A stretch of 5,779 nt of DNA, taken from positions 1 through 5,779 of the forward strand of contig CAIWVX010000338.1 in assembly GCA_903916205.1 (NCBI GenBank), written 5' to 3'. The notes beneath the pieces are model-generated. The model was not told the origin of the DNA and did no database searches. It saw nothing but the letters and a program-made list of their open reading frames with translations. Position numbers and translations under genes: made by a program. The stretch is from an uncultured beta proteobacterium. Its GTDB lineage: Bacteria > Pseudomonadota > Gammaproteobacteria > Burkholderiales > Rhodocyclaceae. Shown here in pieces: positions 1 to 5,779 of this stretch (position 1 is the first letter of the stretch; each line of letters starts with the position of its first letter).

Positions 1-959
1 GTGATGACATGGTAGTTGCCGGTGCAGGTGACGAAGATGTCGGCCTTGTCGGCGGCGTATTCCATGGTTACGACGCGGTAGCCTTCCATCGCCGCTTGTA
101 GAGCGCAGATCGGGTCGATTTCGGTGACCCAGACTTGGGCCGAAAGGGCGCGCATGGCCTGGGCCGAACCCTTGCCGACATCGCCGTAACCGGCGATTAG
201 CGCCACTTTGCCAGCGATCATTACGTCAGTCGCCCGCTTGATGCCGTCAACCAGCGATTCACGGCAGCCGTAGAGGTTGTCGAACTTGGACTTGGTGACC
301 GAGTCGTTGACGTTAATCGCTGGAAATTTGAGGTCGCCGCGTTGGTGCATTTGGTACAGACGATGCACGCCGGTGGTGGTTTCTTCGGTCACGCCCTTGA
401 TCGCGGCGAGACGCACCGAATACCAAGTTGGCGCAATAGCCAGCTTGGCTTTGATGGCGGCGTAGAGGATGGTTTCTTCTTCCGAAGTCGGCTTGTCCAG
501 AACAGAAATGTCCTTCTCGGCGCGAGCGCCGAGGTGCAGCAGCAGAGTGGCATCACCGCCGTCGTCGAGGATCATGTTTGAGTAAGCGCCGTCGGTCCAC
601 TCGAAAATGCGGTGCGTGTAATCCCAGTAATCCACCAGCGATTCGCCTTTGACAGCAAAAACCGGGATGTTTTGCGCGGCGATGGCCGCCGCCGCATGAT
701 CCTGCGTCGAGAAGATGGTGCACGAGGCCCAGCGAACTTTAGCGCCGAGTGCGGTCAAGGTTTCGATCAGCACGGCGGTCTGGATCGTCATGTGCAACGA
801 ACCGGTGATGCGCGCACCTTTGAGGGGTTGGGCGGCGGCGAATTCTTCGCGAATGGCCATGAGTCCCGGCATTTCGGTTTCGGCGATGCGGATTTCTTTG
901 CGGCCCCAGTCGGCTAGATTGAGGTCGGCGATGACGTAGTCAGTAAATTTTTCAGCCAC
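1..959 (-). CDS. ahcY: Adenosylhomocysteinase (S-adenosylhomocysteine hydrolase), C-terminus cut by window edge
   Basis: This cytosolic NAD-dependent enzyme splits S-adenosylhomocysteine reversibly into adenosine and homocysteine, removing the inhibitory product of methyl transfer and feeding methionine regeneration. 319 full codons are visible of an expected 470 or so. The reading starts at GTG (957-959) as M-A-E-K-F-T-D-Y. Family signatures seen: G-S-L-H-M-T around residue 56, the I-L-D-D-G-G-D substrate segment near 130-136, E-E-T-T-T-G near 192-197, the [10 protein letters not shown] block with Lys223 and Asp227 matching the catalytic Lys/Asp of the human enzyme, and the NAD-binding G-Y-G-D-V-G-K-G at 257-264. 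Residues about 147-175 (with D-K-P-T-S-E-E-E) are the extra segment typical of proteobacterial forms. The start is supported by AAGGAG (967-972) seven bases upstream. The gene has its own promoter and an SAH riboswitch leader. Confidence 0.98.
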   Translation of the reverse strand, partial: MAEKFTDYVIADLNLADWGRKEIRIAETEMPGLMAIREEFAAAQPLKGARITGSLHMTIQTAVLIETLTALGAKVRWASCTIFSTQDHAAAAIAAQNIPVFAVKGESLVDYWDYTHRIFEWTDGAYSNMILDDGGDATLLLHLGARAEKDISVLDKPTSEEETILYAAIKAKLAIAPTWYSVRLAAIKGVTEETTTGVHRLYQMHQRGDLKFPAINVNDSVTKSKFDNLYGCRESLVDGIKRATDVMIAGKVALIAGYGDVGKGSAQAMRALSAQVWVTEIDPICALQAAMEGYRVVTMEYAADKADIFVTCTGNYHVI

Positions 960-966
960 AGTAAGG

Positions 967-972
967 CTCCTT
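967..972 (-). promoter_or_regulatory. Ribosome binding site of ahcY
   Basis: AAGGAG on the minus strand lies seven bases before a GTG start codon, which it decides. The core lies inside AAGGAGCC, and the part GAGCCT (964-969) is complementary to AGGCTC of the SAH aptamer (1092-1097). It could therefore be masked when the aptamer is not folded; that last step is inference. Confidence 0.85.
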
Positions 973-1020
973 ATAACGGTGGCCGGGAGAGGGCGTCGCT
1001 ACTTTGGGTGTGCTGAAATA

Positions 1021-1035
1021 CTACAGATCAGGCTC
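1021..1035 (-). promoter_or_regulatory. Candidate anti-aptamer segment of the SAH riboswitch
   Basis: On the minus strand GAGCCTGA (1028-1035) and CTGTAG (1021-1026) are perfectly complementary to TCAGGCTC (1092-1099) and CTACAG (1102-1107) of the aptamer. The result is 14 base pairs broken only by a 1x2 internal loop. This pairing would consume the 3' strands of P1 and of the variable hairpin, so it excludes the SAH-bound fold. Complementarity is seen directly; the switching role is inference. Confidence 0.6.
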
Positions 1036-1070
1036 ACCCGACGGCCCGTGCCCGGCACGGATTGGTGGGA

Positions 1071-1133
1071 TGAGCGCCGTTGAAACGGTCCGAGCCTGAA
1101 ACTGTAGAACAACAGTTTTGCAGCGCTCCTCGG
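1071..1133 (-). ncRNA. SAH riboswitch aptamer in the ahcY leader
   Basis: Read on the minus strand from 1133 down to 1071, this matches the known SAH riboswitch core: CCGAGGAGCGCTGC, a variable stem, CAGGCTCGG, then AACGGCGCTCA. All expected pairings are present. P1 is CCGAG (1129-1133) with CTCGG (1090-1094). The variable hairpin is AAACTGT (1112-1118) with ACAGTTT (1099-1105). The short hairpin is CCGT (1085-1088) with ACGG (1077-1080), closed by a four-base loop. The pseudoknot is GAGCGC (1123-1128) with GCGCTC (1072-1077). This class is known to bind SAH with strong discrimination against SAM and to raise expression of SAH-recycling genes. Its place upstream of ahcY, just after a probable transcription start, fits exactly. 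The call rests on remembered consensus, not a covariance search. Confidence 0.95.
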
Positions 1134-1144
1134 ATAAGTGTCAA

Positions 1145-1150
1145 ATTATA
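1145..1150 (-). promoter_or_regulatory. Probable -10 element of the ahcY promoter
   Basis: A perfect TATAAT occurs on the minus strand. A start about seven bases downstream (near 1138) would begin the transcript a few bases before P1 of the SAH aptamer, which is the expected geometry. No good -35 is seen: the hexamer at 17-base spacing (1168-1173, GGAGAA) is poor and lies inside the 3' end of the upstream gene. An activator or a weak promoter is possible. Confidence 0.6.
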
Positions 1151-1160
1151 CGCGAAACGT

Positions 1161-2411
1161 TTACTTTTTCTCCGCTAGCTCATAGCCGACTTTGCCCGAC
1201 CAGATTTCATTCAGATCGGCGAAGCCCCATTTTTCAGGATCTTCGCGGCTAACGATTTTCTCGGGACAATAGGTGCGCGAGAGATCGACGATTTCAGGGT
1301 ATATGCGCGTATTGCCGCGTGTCGAGAAGAAAACCTTGACGTGCGGAGAGAGTAGCGATTTTGCTGATTGCTCGATGACGAGCGCTAATCGCCCCGAATT
1401 GAGTTTAACGAGTGAACCTATCGGATAAATTCCGATACTTTTTACAAAGGCTTGAAATATCCTCGGATCAAAGTGGCCGGTAGTCCATTCGGCCATTTTG
1501 CGCAGTGATTCTGCGGGATCCCATCCTGATTTGTAGGGACGATTTGAGGTGATGGCATCATACACATCGCAAACCGCCGCCATTTTGGCGAACAGGCTGA
1601 TACCTTTGTCTTTGTGGTGCTTTGGGTAGCCTGATCCGTCGGTTTTTTCATGGTGATTTAACACAACGTCGAGTGCGACTTTATCCGCGCCGGTACTGTT
1701 GAGGAGTAATTTATAGCCTTCCTCAGGGTGTTTCTTGACGATGTCGAATTCTTCAGGGGTCAGGTTCCCCGGTTTGTTGAGAACCTCCAGCGGCGTGAAT
1801 GCTTTACCGAGATCATGCAAGAGACCGGCAATGCCCGCCGAGCGTGTTTGCGCTTCGTCTAGTCCGAGTTGTTTGGATAACGAGAGCATTAACGCACTCA
1901 CTGCAACCGAGTGCATATAGGTGTAGTCATCCGCCGTTTTAAGGCGGGCTAGACTGATTAATGCACCTGGGTTGCGGCTGAGTGAATTGGATATTTCTTC
2001 AATCAATTCTTGCGCCCCCTCTGTGTTGACCGCATTGCCCATCCGTGCTTCATGGAACATCGAAAATACAGCACGTTTTGATTGGGCGCAGATCTTAGAA
2101 GCGCGTTCAAATTCTACGGTTGCAGGAACTGGGGATAATTCGGGTTTTTTCTTGGCCGTGATCTTTAGGTCGGCATCGACCTGCGCCTCAGTTTCGGCTT
2201 CCAGAACAACATGTTCGCCAGGCGCAATGTCAAGCCCCTTGGAGCTATCAATCCAGACTTCTTTGATGCTGCTGGCGAGAATCGCTTGAATATCTTTGGG
2301 GTCTGTCAGGACGAAAGAGGTGCGCCAGAACGGATGCTCCATCCAAGAGCCACAGAACTCCTTGAGGTGCATCCCAAGTACCAGTTTATCGACACTAATT
2401 TTTTTGAGCAT
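1161..2411 (-). CDS. DUF3391 / HD-GYP domain protein, probable c-di-GMP phosphodiesterase
   Basis: The 416-residue protein has an N-terminal DUF3391 region (about 1-130, opening M-L-K-K-I and containing G-S-W-M-E-H-P-F-W) followed by an HD-GYP domain (about 145-330). All diagnostic HD-GYP residues are present: His167, the H-D-L-G-K motif at 199-203, H-P-E-E-G at 228-232, H-H-E-x-x-D-G-S-G-Y-P at 253-263, and D-V-Y-D-A with N-R-P-Y near 282-293. Such domains hydrolyse cyclic di-GMP at a metal centre, so catalysis is likely, though not proven. No signal peptide or membrane segment is seen, so it should be cytosolic. A C-terminal region (about 330-416) follows, as usual in this subfamily. The ATG is supported by the conserved N-terminus, not by a good ribosome binding site: none is visible. 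It sits between metK and ahcY on the same strand, with no obvious link to the SAM cycle. Its DNA looks more AT-rich than the two neighbours by eye. Confidence 0.93.
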   Translation of the reverse strand: MLKKISVDKLVLGMHLKEFCGSWMEHPFWRTSFVLTDPKDIQAILASSIKEVWIDSSKGLDIAPGEHVVLEAETEAQVDADLKITAKKKPELSPVPATVEFERASKICAQSKRAVFSMFHEARMGNAVNTEGAQELIEEISNSLSRNPGALISLARLKTADDYTYMHSVAVSALMLSLSKQLGLDEAQTRSAGIAGLLHDLGKAFTPLEVLNKPGNLTPEEFDIVKKHPEEGYKLLLNSTGADKVALDVVLNHHEKTDGSGYPKHHKDKGISLFAKMAAVCDVYDAITSNRPYKSGWDPAESLRKMAEWTTGHFDPRIFQAFVKSIGIYPIGSLVKLNSGRLALVIEQSAKSLLSPHVKVFFSTRGNTRIYPEIVDLSRTYCPEKIVSREDPEKWGFADLNEIWSGKVGYELAEKK

Positions 2412-2446
2412 GGCTGATCGAAAGGATGCAATTCAAGAGGAAGAAT

Positions 2447-2475
2447 GGTGATATTAACCGATTTAAAATAGTCAA
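2447..2475 (-). promoter_or_regulatory. Weak promoter candidate for the HD-GYP gene
   Basis: On the minus strand TTACTT and TAATAT are separated by 17 bases, ending about 36 bases before the ATG. The -10 is good and the -35 is poor. In an AT-rich stretch such matches arise easily, so this is only a candidate. Confidence 0.3.
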
Positions 2476-2612
2476 GTAACTACTCACGGAGCAAGGGTTG
2501 CCATCGAAAATCGAGGGTGAAAATGAGTCAACGGCAAGTTTGAGGTATTTCTTAATGAGGCCGCGGTAAGTGCTTTCGATTTCCCCGGAGCCGGTACGCG
2601 ATGTGTTCTACC

Positions 2613-2780
2613 CTAGCCGCCTGTCGGACTTGACCGAGTCGGCTGCAAAATGTGGGAAGACGGCTCATTTTTCCCCGTATTTCGGCGCGAATAGAATAAC
2701 TATTCGCTTGAAATCCGGGAAAAACTGCGCTCGTCTCCCACATTTTTCGCTTCGACTCATCAAGCCCGACAAACGGCTAG
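2613..2780. repeat. 168-base imperfect palindrome (REP/MITE-like element)
   Basis: The left arm (2613-2694) and right arm (2700-2780) are inverted copies around a five-base centre, AATAA. The ends are CTAGCCG and CGGCTAG; the tip is GCGAATAG with CTATTCGC. Reading inward, exact paired blocks of 7, 6, 5, 6, 11, 8, 5 and 8 bases alternate with short mismatches, so at least 56 of about 82 positions match. The longest block is AAAATGTGGGA. It carries no gene. As RNA from either strand it would form one long hairpin. The form suggests a non-autonomous mobile palindrome or an extended REP/BIME unit. No clear target-site duplication is seen at the edges. The family is not one I can name. Confidence 0.88.
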
Positions 2781-2845
2781 CAGCGAAAAGCGCCTGTATT
2801 TATGGCTTTCGGCTCGGTAGGGCAGATTGGCAGATTTAGTGCGAT

Positions 2846-4015
2846 TTAAAAAGGCCCGGCATCTGCCCGTAGTGCAGCGGCTTTGTCGGTGTTCTCCCAA
2901 GTAAACTCGGGCTCTTCGCGACCAAAGTGACCATAAGCGGCTGTTTTCGCATAGATCGGACGCAGCAGTTTAAGCGTTTGAATGATCCCCTTCGGACGCA
3001 GGTCGAAATGTTTGCCGATCAGTTCGACAATTTTTTCTTCACTTATTTTGCCTGTGCCAAAGGTTTCGACCATCAACGAAACCGGCTTGGCAACACCGAT
3101 GGCGTAGGCGATCTGAACTTCACAACGCTCAGCAAGCCCGGCCGCAACGACGTTTTTAGCCACATAGCGTGCGGCATACGCGGCTGAACGATCGACTTTC
3201 GACGGGTCTTTGCCGGAGAAAGCGCCGCCACCATGACGAGCGGTGCCACCGTAACTGTCAACGATGATCTTGCGACCGGTCAGGCCGCAGTCACCGTGCG
3301 GCCCGCCAACAACGAAGCGACCTGTCGGGTTGACGAGGAAGCGGGTTTTATCTGAGAGCAGTTCTTTCGGCAGGACAGGCAGAATGATGTCCTTGATGAC
3401 GGCAGCGGAAAGGTCGGCGTGCGAAATTTCCGGGCCGTGTTGGGTCGAAACCACCACGGTATCAATATGAACCGGCTTGCCATTTACATAGTTAACCGAA
3501 AGTTGGCTTTTGGCGTCGGGGCGTAGCCAAGGCAAGCGACCATCTTTGCGTACCTCGGCCTGACGTTGCATAAGGCGGTGAGCGTAGTAAATCGGTAGCG
3601 GCATGAGCGACGGAGTTTCATTACATGCATAACCGAACATCAACCCCTGATCGCCCGCACCTTGATCCAGATCGAGGCCCTGGCCTTCGTTAACTCCTTG
3701 AGCGATGTCCGGTGACTGGCGGTTAATGGCCGTCAAAATGGCGCAACTCTTGTAGTCAAAACCGATGTCGGAATCGTTGTAACCGATGCGACGCACCGTT
3801 TCCTGTGCGATTTCGCGATAATTGATGTTGGCGGTAGTGGTGATCTCTCCAGAAATCACCACTAGCCCGGTAGAAACCAGTGTTTCGCAGGCGACACGGG
3901 CGGTCGGATCAACCGCGATAATCGCGTCAAGAATCGAATCCGAAATTTGATCGGCCACTTTGTCCGGGTGGCCTTCAGAAACGGATTCAGAAGTAAAAAG
4001 AAACGTGTTTGACAT
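2846..4015 (-). CDS. metK: S-adenosylmethionine synthetase (methionine adenosyltransferase)
   Basis: This cytosolic enzyme joins methionine and ATP to form S-adenosylmethionine, releasing phosphate and pyrophosphate. The 389-residue length fits the family (E. coli about 384). Signatures seen: S-E-G-H-P-D-K at 13-19 with the ATP-binding His, G-A-G-D-Q-G at 119-124, the phosphate-binding loop G-G-G-A-F-S-G-K-D at 262-270 followed by [10 protein letters not shown], and the C-terminal Y-G-H-F-G-R near 361-366. The open frame continues 63 codons upstream to 4204, but that stretch lies over the promoter, leader hairpins and terminator. The conserved [12 protein letters not shown] start and GGAG at 4025-4028, nine bases upstream, fix the true start at 4015. 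The gene has its own promoter and a structured leader. It is divergent from the acyltransferase gene. Confidence 0.98.
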   Translation of the reverse strand: MSNTFLFTSESVSEGHPDKVADQISDSILDAIIAVDPTARVACETLVSTGLVVISGEITTTANINYREIAQETVRRIGYNDSDIGFDYKSCAILTAINRQSPDIAQGVNEGQGLDLDQGAGDQGLMFGYACNETPSLMPLPIYYAHRLMQRQAEVRKDGRLPWLRPDAKSQLSVNYVNGKPVHIDTVVVSTQHGPEISHADLSAAVIKDIILPVLPKELLSDKTRFLVNPTGRFVVGGPHGDCGLTGRKIIVDSYGGTARHGGGAFSGKDPSKVDRSAAYAARYVAKNVVAAGLAERCEVQIAYAIGVAKPVSLMVETFGTGKISEEKIVELIGKHFDLRPKGIIQTLKLLRPIYAKTAAYGHFGREEPEFTWENTDKAAALRADAGPF

Positions 4016-4024
4016 GTTCTGCTG

Positions 4025-4028
4025 CTCC
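4025..4028 (-). promoter_or_regulatory. Ribosome binding site of metK, inside a possible masking stem
   Basis: GGAG lies nine bases before the ATG. The overlapping GAGCAG (4022-4027) is perfectly complementary to CTGCTC (4073-4078), which flanks the terminator hairpin on its other side, so folding of the leader could hide the site. Confidence 0.75.
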
Positions 4029-4032
4029 AAAT

Positions 4033-4072
4033 AAAAAACCCCGTTACGGCGGCGTTGCCGGCTCCGGGGTTT
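4033..4072 (-). terminator. Intrinsic terminator / attenuator in the metK leader
   Basis: On the minus strand AAACCCCG (4065-4072) pairs with CGGGGTTT (4036-4043), eight base pairs, and the sequence runs into six T (4033-4038). The enclosed segment can form its own small hairpin, CGGC (4057-4060) with GCCG (4050-4053). It lies downstream of the metK promoter and five bases before the ribosome binding site, so it would end metK transcripts early unless prevented. No upstream gene on this strand needs a terminator here, which favours attenuation. Confidence 0.8.
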
Positions 4073-4155
4073 GAGCAGACGACGCTTTAGCAGTATTTTG
4101 AAGTCTCTTTTGACTTCATTCGCCCTGCAAGTTGTCCTGATTAACTCGGCGAATG
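4073..4155 (-). ncRNA. Structured metK leader, candidate SAM-sensing RNA
   Basis: The transcript would begin near 4154. It opens with an eight-base-pair stem, CATTCGCC (4148-4155) with GGCGAATG (4117-4124), around a 23-base loop; the first base may fall just before the start. A second hairpin follows, TGAAGTC with GACTTCA (about 4099-4118, sharing two bases with the first). Then come TGCTAAAGCG and the terminator. The loop (GAGTTAA...CTTGCAG next to the 3' stem strand) and the later GCTAAA recall the SAM-II riboswitch, and GCAG (4125-4128) can pair with CTGC before TAAA. Spacing differs from SAM-II and the extra hairpin is unusual. That there is structure is well supported; the ligand is a guess. 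Confidence 0.45.
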
Positions 4156-4162
4156 GGATAAT
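4132..4162 (+). promoter_or_regulatory. Weak promoter candidate for the acyltransferase gene
   Basis: TTGTCC and GATAAT on the plus strand are 19 bases apart, longer than ideal. The -10 overlaps the metK -10 on the other strand, which would make the two promoters compete if both are real. Confidence 0.25.
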
Positions 4163-4189
4163 TGTAATGGGTCTATTGTCGTGGGTCAA
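4161..4189 (-). promoter_or_regulatory. metK promoter
   Basis: On the minus strand TTGACC (4184-4189) and TACAAT (4161-4166) are exactly 17 bases apart, a near-consensus housekeeping sigma-70 promoter. The predicted start is near 4154, giving a leader of about 140 bases. The element lies within the 210-base gap to the divergent acyltransferase gene. Confidence 0.8.
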
Positions 4190-4224
4190 ACCCGATAAAC
4201 ACATTTTTAAGTCAGGGTTATGGC

Positions 4225-5097
4225 GTGATTTTTATTTTTCGTTTGCTCAGTTATTTACCGCTTGGGTGCTTGCATCGGATCGGCGTCGTGCTTGGTTACT
4301 TGGCTTGGCTTGGTTCTCCCACCTACCGCAAGCACCTGAAAGAAAACCTATGGCTGGCACTGGGTGAGGCCGGTGAGCGGCGGGTGCGCTTTGCGGCTAT
4401 CGCCAATGCCGGAAAAGCCGCGCTGGAGTTGCCCAAAATATGGCTGCGGCCAGTGGAAGAAACCGCTGCACGGGTGATCAAAATCACCGGTTGGGAATGG
4501 GTCGAGGCCGCCCGCCGAGAAGGCAAGGGGATTATTTATTTGACGCCGCATCTAGGGAGTTTCGAGGTGATCGGTCAATATTTGTCAACGCATGCCCCCA
4601 TTACTTGCCTGTATCGCCCCCCCAAAAAAGCTTGGTTACAAAAGATGATTGAGACAGGGCGGACGCGAGCGCAGTTTCATTTGGCGACGGCAGACATTTC
4701 GGGCGTTCGAATTCTGCTCAAGGCGTTGAGACGAGGCGAGGCGGTTGGTTTGCTGCCGGATCAAGCACCGAAAGTTAATGAGGGGCGCTGGATCAATTTC
4801 TTTGGCAAGCCCGCCTACACCATGACGCTTGCGGCACGCCTAACAGAGACGGGTGCGACAGCCCTCATGATTTGGGCTGAGCGGCTTCCGGGCGGGACGG
4901 GATACCACCTCCATCTGCAAGAACCGACGCAGCCATTTTCCGGCACCACTGAAGTGCGCGCCAAGCAAATCAGTCATGAGATAGAACGCCTGATTCGGCA
5001 GTGCCCGGAACAATATCTCTGGGCGTATAACCGCTATAAAATCCCGCGAGGGGTTGAGGCTCCGCCAGCAACGAATCAAGCGGACGTAGGCAGGTAG
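4225..5097 (+). CDS. lpxL: LpxL/HtrB-family lipid A biosynthesis acyltransferase
   Basis: The 290-residue protein belongs to the LpxL/LpxM/HtrB family, which adds a secondary acyl chain to the lipid A precursor at the inner face of the cytoplasmic membrane, using acyl-ACP. A hydrophobic N-terminus (about 2-28) would anchor it in the membrane. The catalytic H-x4-E motif is seen as H-L-G-S-F-E with His109 and Glu114, preceded by L-T-P. Further family blocks are Y-R-P-P-K-K near 130-135, G-L-L-P-D-Q-A-P at 175-182 and [10 protein letters not shown] at 263-272. Length is slightly below E. coli LpxL (about 306). The start is GTG at 4225 with AGGG seven bases upstream; an ATG at 4220 is out of frame and stops at once. 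Which lipid A position and chain it handles cannot be told, so the symbol denotes the family. It is divergent from metK and overlaps the epimerase gene by 22 bases. Confidence 0.9.
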   Translation: MIFIFRLLSYLPLGCLHRIGVVLGYLAWLGSPTYRKHLKENLWLALGEAGERRVRFAAIANAGKAALELPKIWLRPVEETAARVIKITGWEWVEAARREGKGIIYLTPHLGSFEVIGQYLSTHAPITCLYRPPKKAWLQKMIETGRTRAQFHLATADISGVRILLKALRRGEAVGLLPDQAPKVNEGRWINFFGKPAYTMTLAARLTETGATALMIWAERLPGGTGYHLHLQEPTQPFSGTTEVRAKQISHEIERLIRQCPEQYLWAYNRYKIPRGVEAPPATNQADVGR

Positions 5098-5779
5098 TCA
5101 CGAAACCATGAAACCCAACGGGCAATGCCGTCGTTAAGCGATGTCTTTGGCTCAAAGCCTACGTCACGCCGTAAATCTTCAACGTCGGCATAGGTCGCTA
5201 GAGCGTCGCCAGCCTGCATCGGGAGAAAGTTTTTTATGGCGCGTTGCCCCAGCGCATTTTCAATGGTTTCGATGAAGGTCATCAATTCCACCGGCTGGTG
5301 GTTGCCGATGTTGTAAACCTTGTAGGGCGCAAAGCTGCTGGCCGGGTCAGGTTGGTTACTGTCAAATTCTGCGGAGGGCGCAGCGATGCGATCAACCGCC
5401 CGCACCGTCCCTTCAGCAATGTCGTCGACGTAAGTGAAATCCCGCCGCATTTTGCCGTGGTTGAAAACATTAATCGGGCGACCTTCGAGAATGGCGCGGG
5501 TAAACAGCCAAGGCGACATGTCCGGGCGTCCCCAAGGCCCATAGACGGTGAAGTAGCGCAGGCCAGTCGTCGGCAGGCCGAACAAATGACTGTAGCTGTG
5601 CGCCATCAACTCGTTGGACTTTTTGGTTGCGGCGTAGAGACTGATCGGGTGATTGACTTCGTCATGCACCGAGAAGGGCATCCGGGTATTGGCACCGTAA
5701 ACACTGGAGCTACTGGCGTAAACAAGGTGTTCAACCTGACTCTGGCGGCAGCCTTCCAGCAGGTTGCCGAAACCGACTA
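5076..5779 (-). CDS. NAD-dependent nucleotide-sugar epimerase, probably UDP-glucuronate 4-epimerase type, N-terminus outside window
   Basis: The last 233 residues are visible; the family is about 335 long, so roughly 100, including the N-terminal NAD-binding glycine motif, lie beyond the window. The frame is open from the right edge; the internal ATG at 5681 is not the start. It is an extended short-chain dehydrogenase/reductase. The catalytic Ser region reads A-S-S-S-S-V-Y-G (visible residues 21-28) and the catalytic pair is Y-A-A-T-K (Tyr48, Lys52). Blocks such as [29 protein letters not shown] and Y-N-I-G-N favour the UDP-glucuronate 4-epimerase group (capsule or LPS sugar supply) over GalE. 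The exact substrate is inference. It is convergent with the acyltransferase gene, with 22 bases of overlap. Confidence 0.92.
   Translation of the reverse strand, partial: VGFGNLLEGCRQSQVEHLVYASSSSVYGANTRMPFSVHDEVNHPISLYAATKKSNELMAHSYSHLFGLPTTGLRYFTVYGPWGRPDMSPWLFTRAILEGRPINVFNHGKMRRDFTYVDDIAEGTVRAVDRIAAPSAEFDSNQPDPASSFAPYKVYNIGNHQPVELMTFIETIENALGQRAIKNFLPMQAGDALATYADVEDLRRDVGFEPKTSLNDGIARWVSWFRDYLPTSA

Larger units (their letters stand above)
2412..2845. other. 434-base intergenic region without a convincing gene
   Basis: The space between metK and the HD-GYP gene holds the large palindrome at 2613-2780 and a weak promoter candidate near 2447-2475. Short open frames cross it on both strands, but they run through both palindrome arms, lack ribosome binding sites and resemble no known protein. 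No intrinsic terminator with a U-run was found directly after the metK stop codon; the palindrome itself may stop or protect the metK transcript. Confidence 0.7.

Noticed and set aside
612..939. Plus-strand open frames antisense to ahcY
   Set aside because: They are complementary-strand shadows of a strongly conserved gene, with no ribosome binding sites or family features.
1139..1144. Perfect TTGACA on the minus strand downstream of TATAAT, as a -35 box
   Set aside because: The matching -10 would fall within the SAH aptamer (about 1116-1121), where no -10-like hexamer exists; transcription from there would also cut off the aptamer.
2412..2600. Minus-strand open frame reading about S-T-Y-R-G-L-I-K-K-Y-L-K-L upstream of the HD-GYP gene
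   Set aside because: It has no clear start codon or ribosome binding site, covers the likely promoter of the next gene and resembles no family I know; a decayed gene remnant cannot be excluded.
2570..2839. Plus-strand 89-codon open frame across the palindrome
   Set aside because: It reads through both arms and the centre of the inverted repeat, so the open frame is a by-product of the repeat; no ribosome binding site and no recognisable protein.
2781..2845. Possible intrinsic terminator just after metK (CGAAAGCC with GGCGCTTTTCG)
   Set aside because: The stem needs a bulge and is not followed by a run of T on the minus strand.
4016..4204. N-terminal extension of the metK frame up to an ATG at 4204
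   Set aside because: The stretch covers the promoter, leader hairpins and terminator, has no family similarity, and the conserved MetK N-terminus with a ribosome binding site begins at 4015.
5620..5681. ATG at 5681 as start of the epimerase
   Set aside because: The frame stays open to the window edge and the upstream codons encode the conserved A-S-S-S-S-V-Y-G segment, so the true start is outside.

Overview
The window reads like a piece of a betaproteobacterial chromosome, probably Rhodocyclales-like. The basis is the high similarity of the AhcY and MetK proteins to proteobacterial forms, an SAH riboswitch of the type known mainly from Beta- and Gammaproteobacteria in front of ahcY, and a lipid A acyltransferase gene divergent from metK. 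The genus-level guess is inference only.

Layout, left to right. (1) 1-959, minus: the N-terminal two thirds of ahcY (S-adenosylhomocysteine hydrolase), cut by the window edge. (2) 960-1160: a 200-base leader and promoter region for ahcY, holding a well-matched SAH riboswitch (1071-1133) and a downstream segment that can unfold it. (3) 1161-2411, minus: a complete DUF3391/HD-GYP protein, a probable cyclic-di-GMP phosphodiesterase. (4) 2412-2845: 434 bases without a convincing gene, containing a 168-base near-perfect palindrome (2613-2780) and a weak promoter candidate. (5) 2846-4015, minus: complete metK (SAM synthetase). (6) 4016-4224: divergent control region with a strong metK promoter, a structured leader and an intrinsic terminator placed directly before the metK ribosome binding site. 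(7) 4225-5097, plus: a complete LpxL/HtrB-type acyltransferase. (8) 5076-5779, minus: the C-terminal two thirds of a nucleotide-sugar epimerase, overlapping the acyltransferase tail to tail.

How the genes fit together. MetK makes S-adenosylmethionine (SAM). Methyltransferases turn SAM into S-adenosylhomocysteine (SAH), and AhcY removes SAH. The two enzymes lie on the same strand, each with its own promoter and a structured RNA leader. ahcY has a recognisable SAH sensor. metK has a terminator/SD-masking leader that could be a SAM sensor, with partial resemblance to SAM-II. A c-di-GMP signalling gene and a palindromic repeat sit between them. The right end (LpxL-like enzyme, sugar epimerase) points to cell-envelope functions.

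I found no tRNA, rRNA, CRISPR array or complete insertion sequence. The best candidates for something not described before are the metK leader, the anti-aptamer pairing in the ahcY leader, and the 168-base palindrome.
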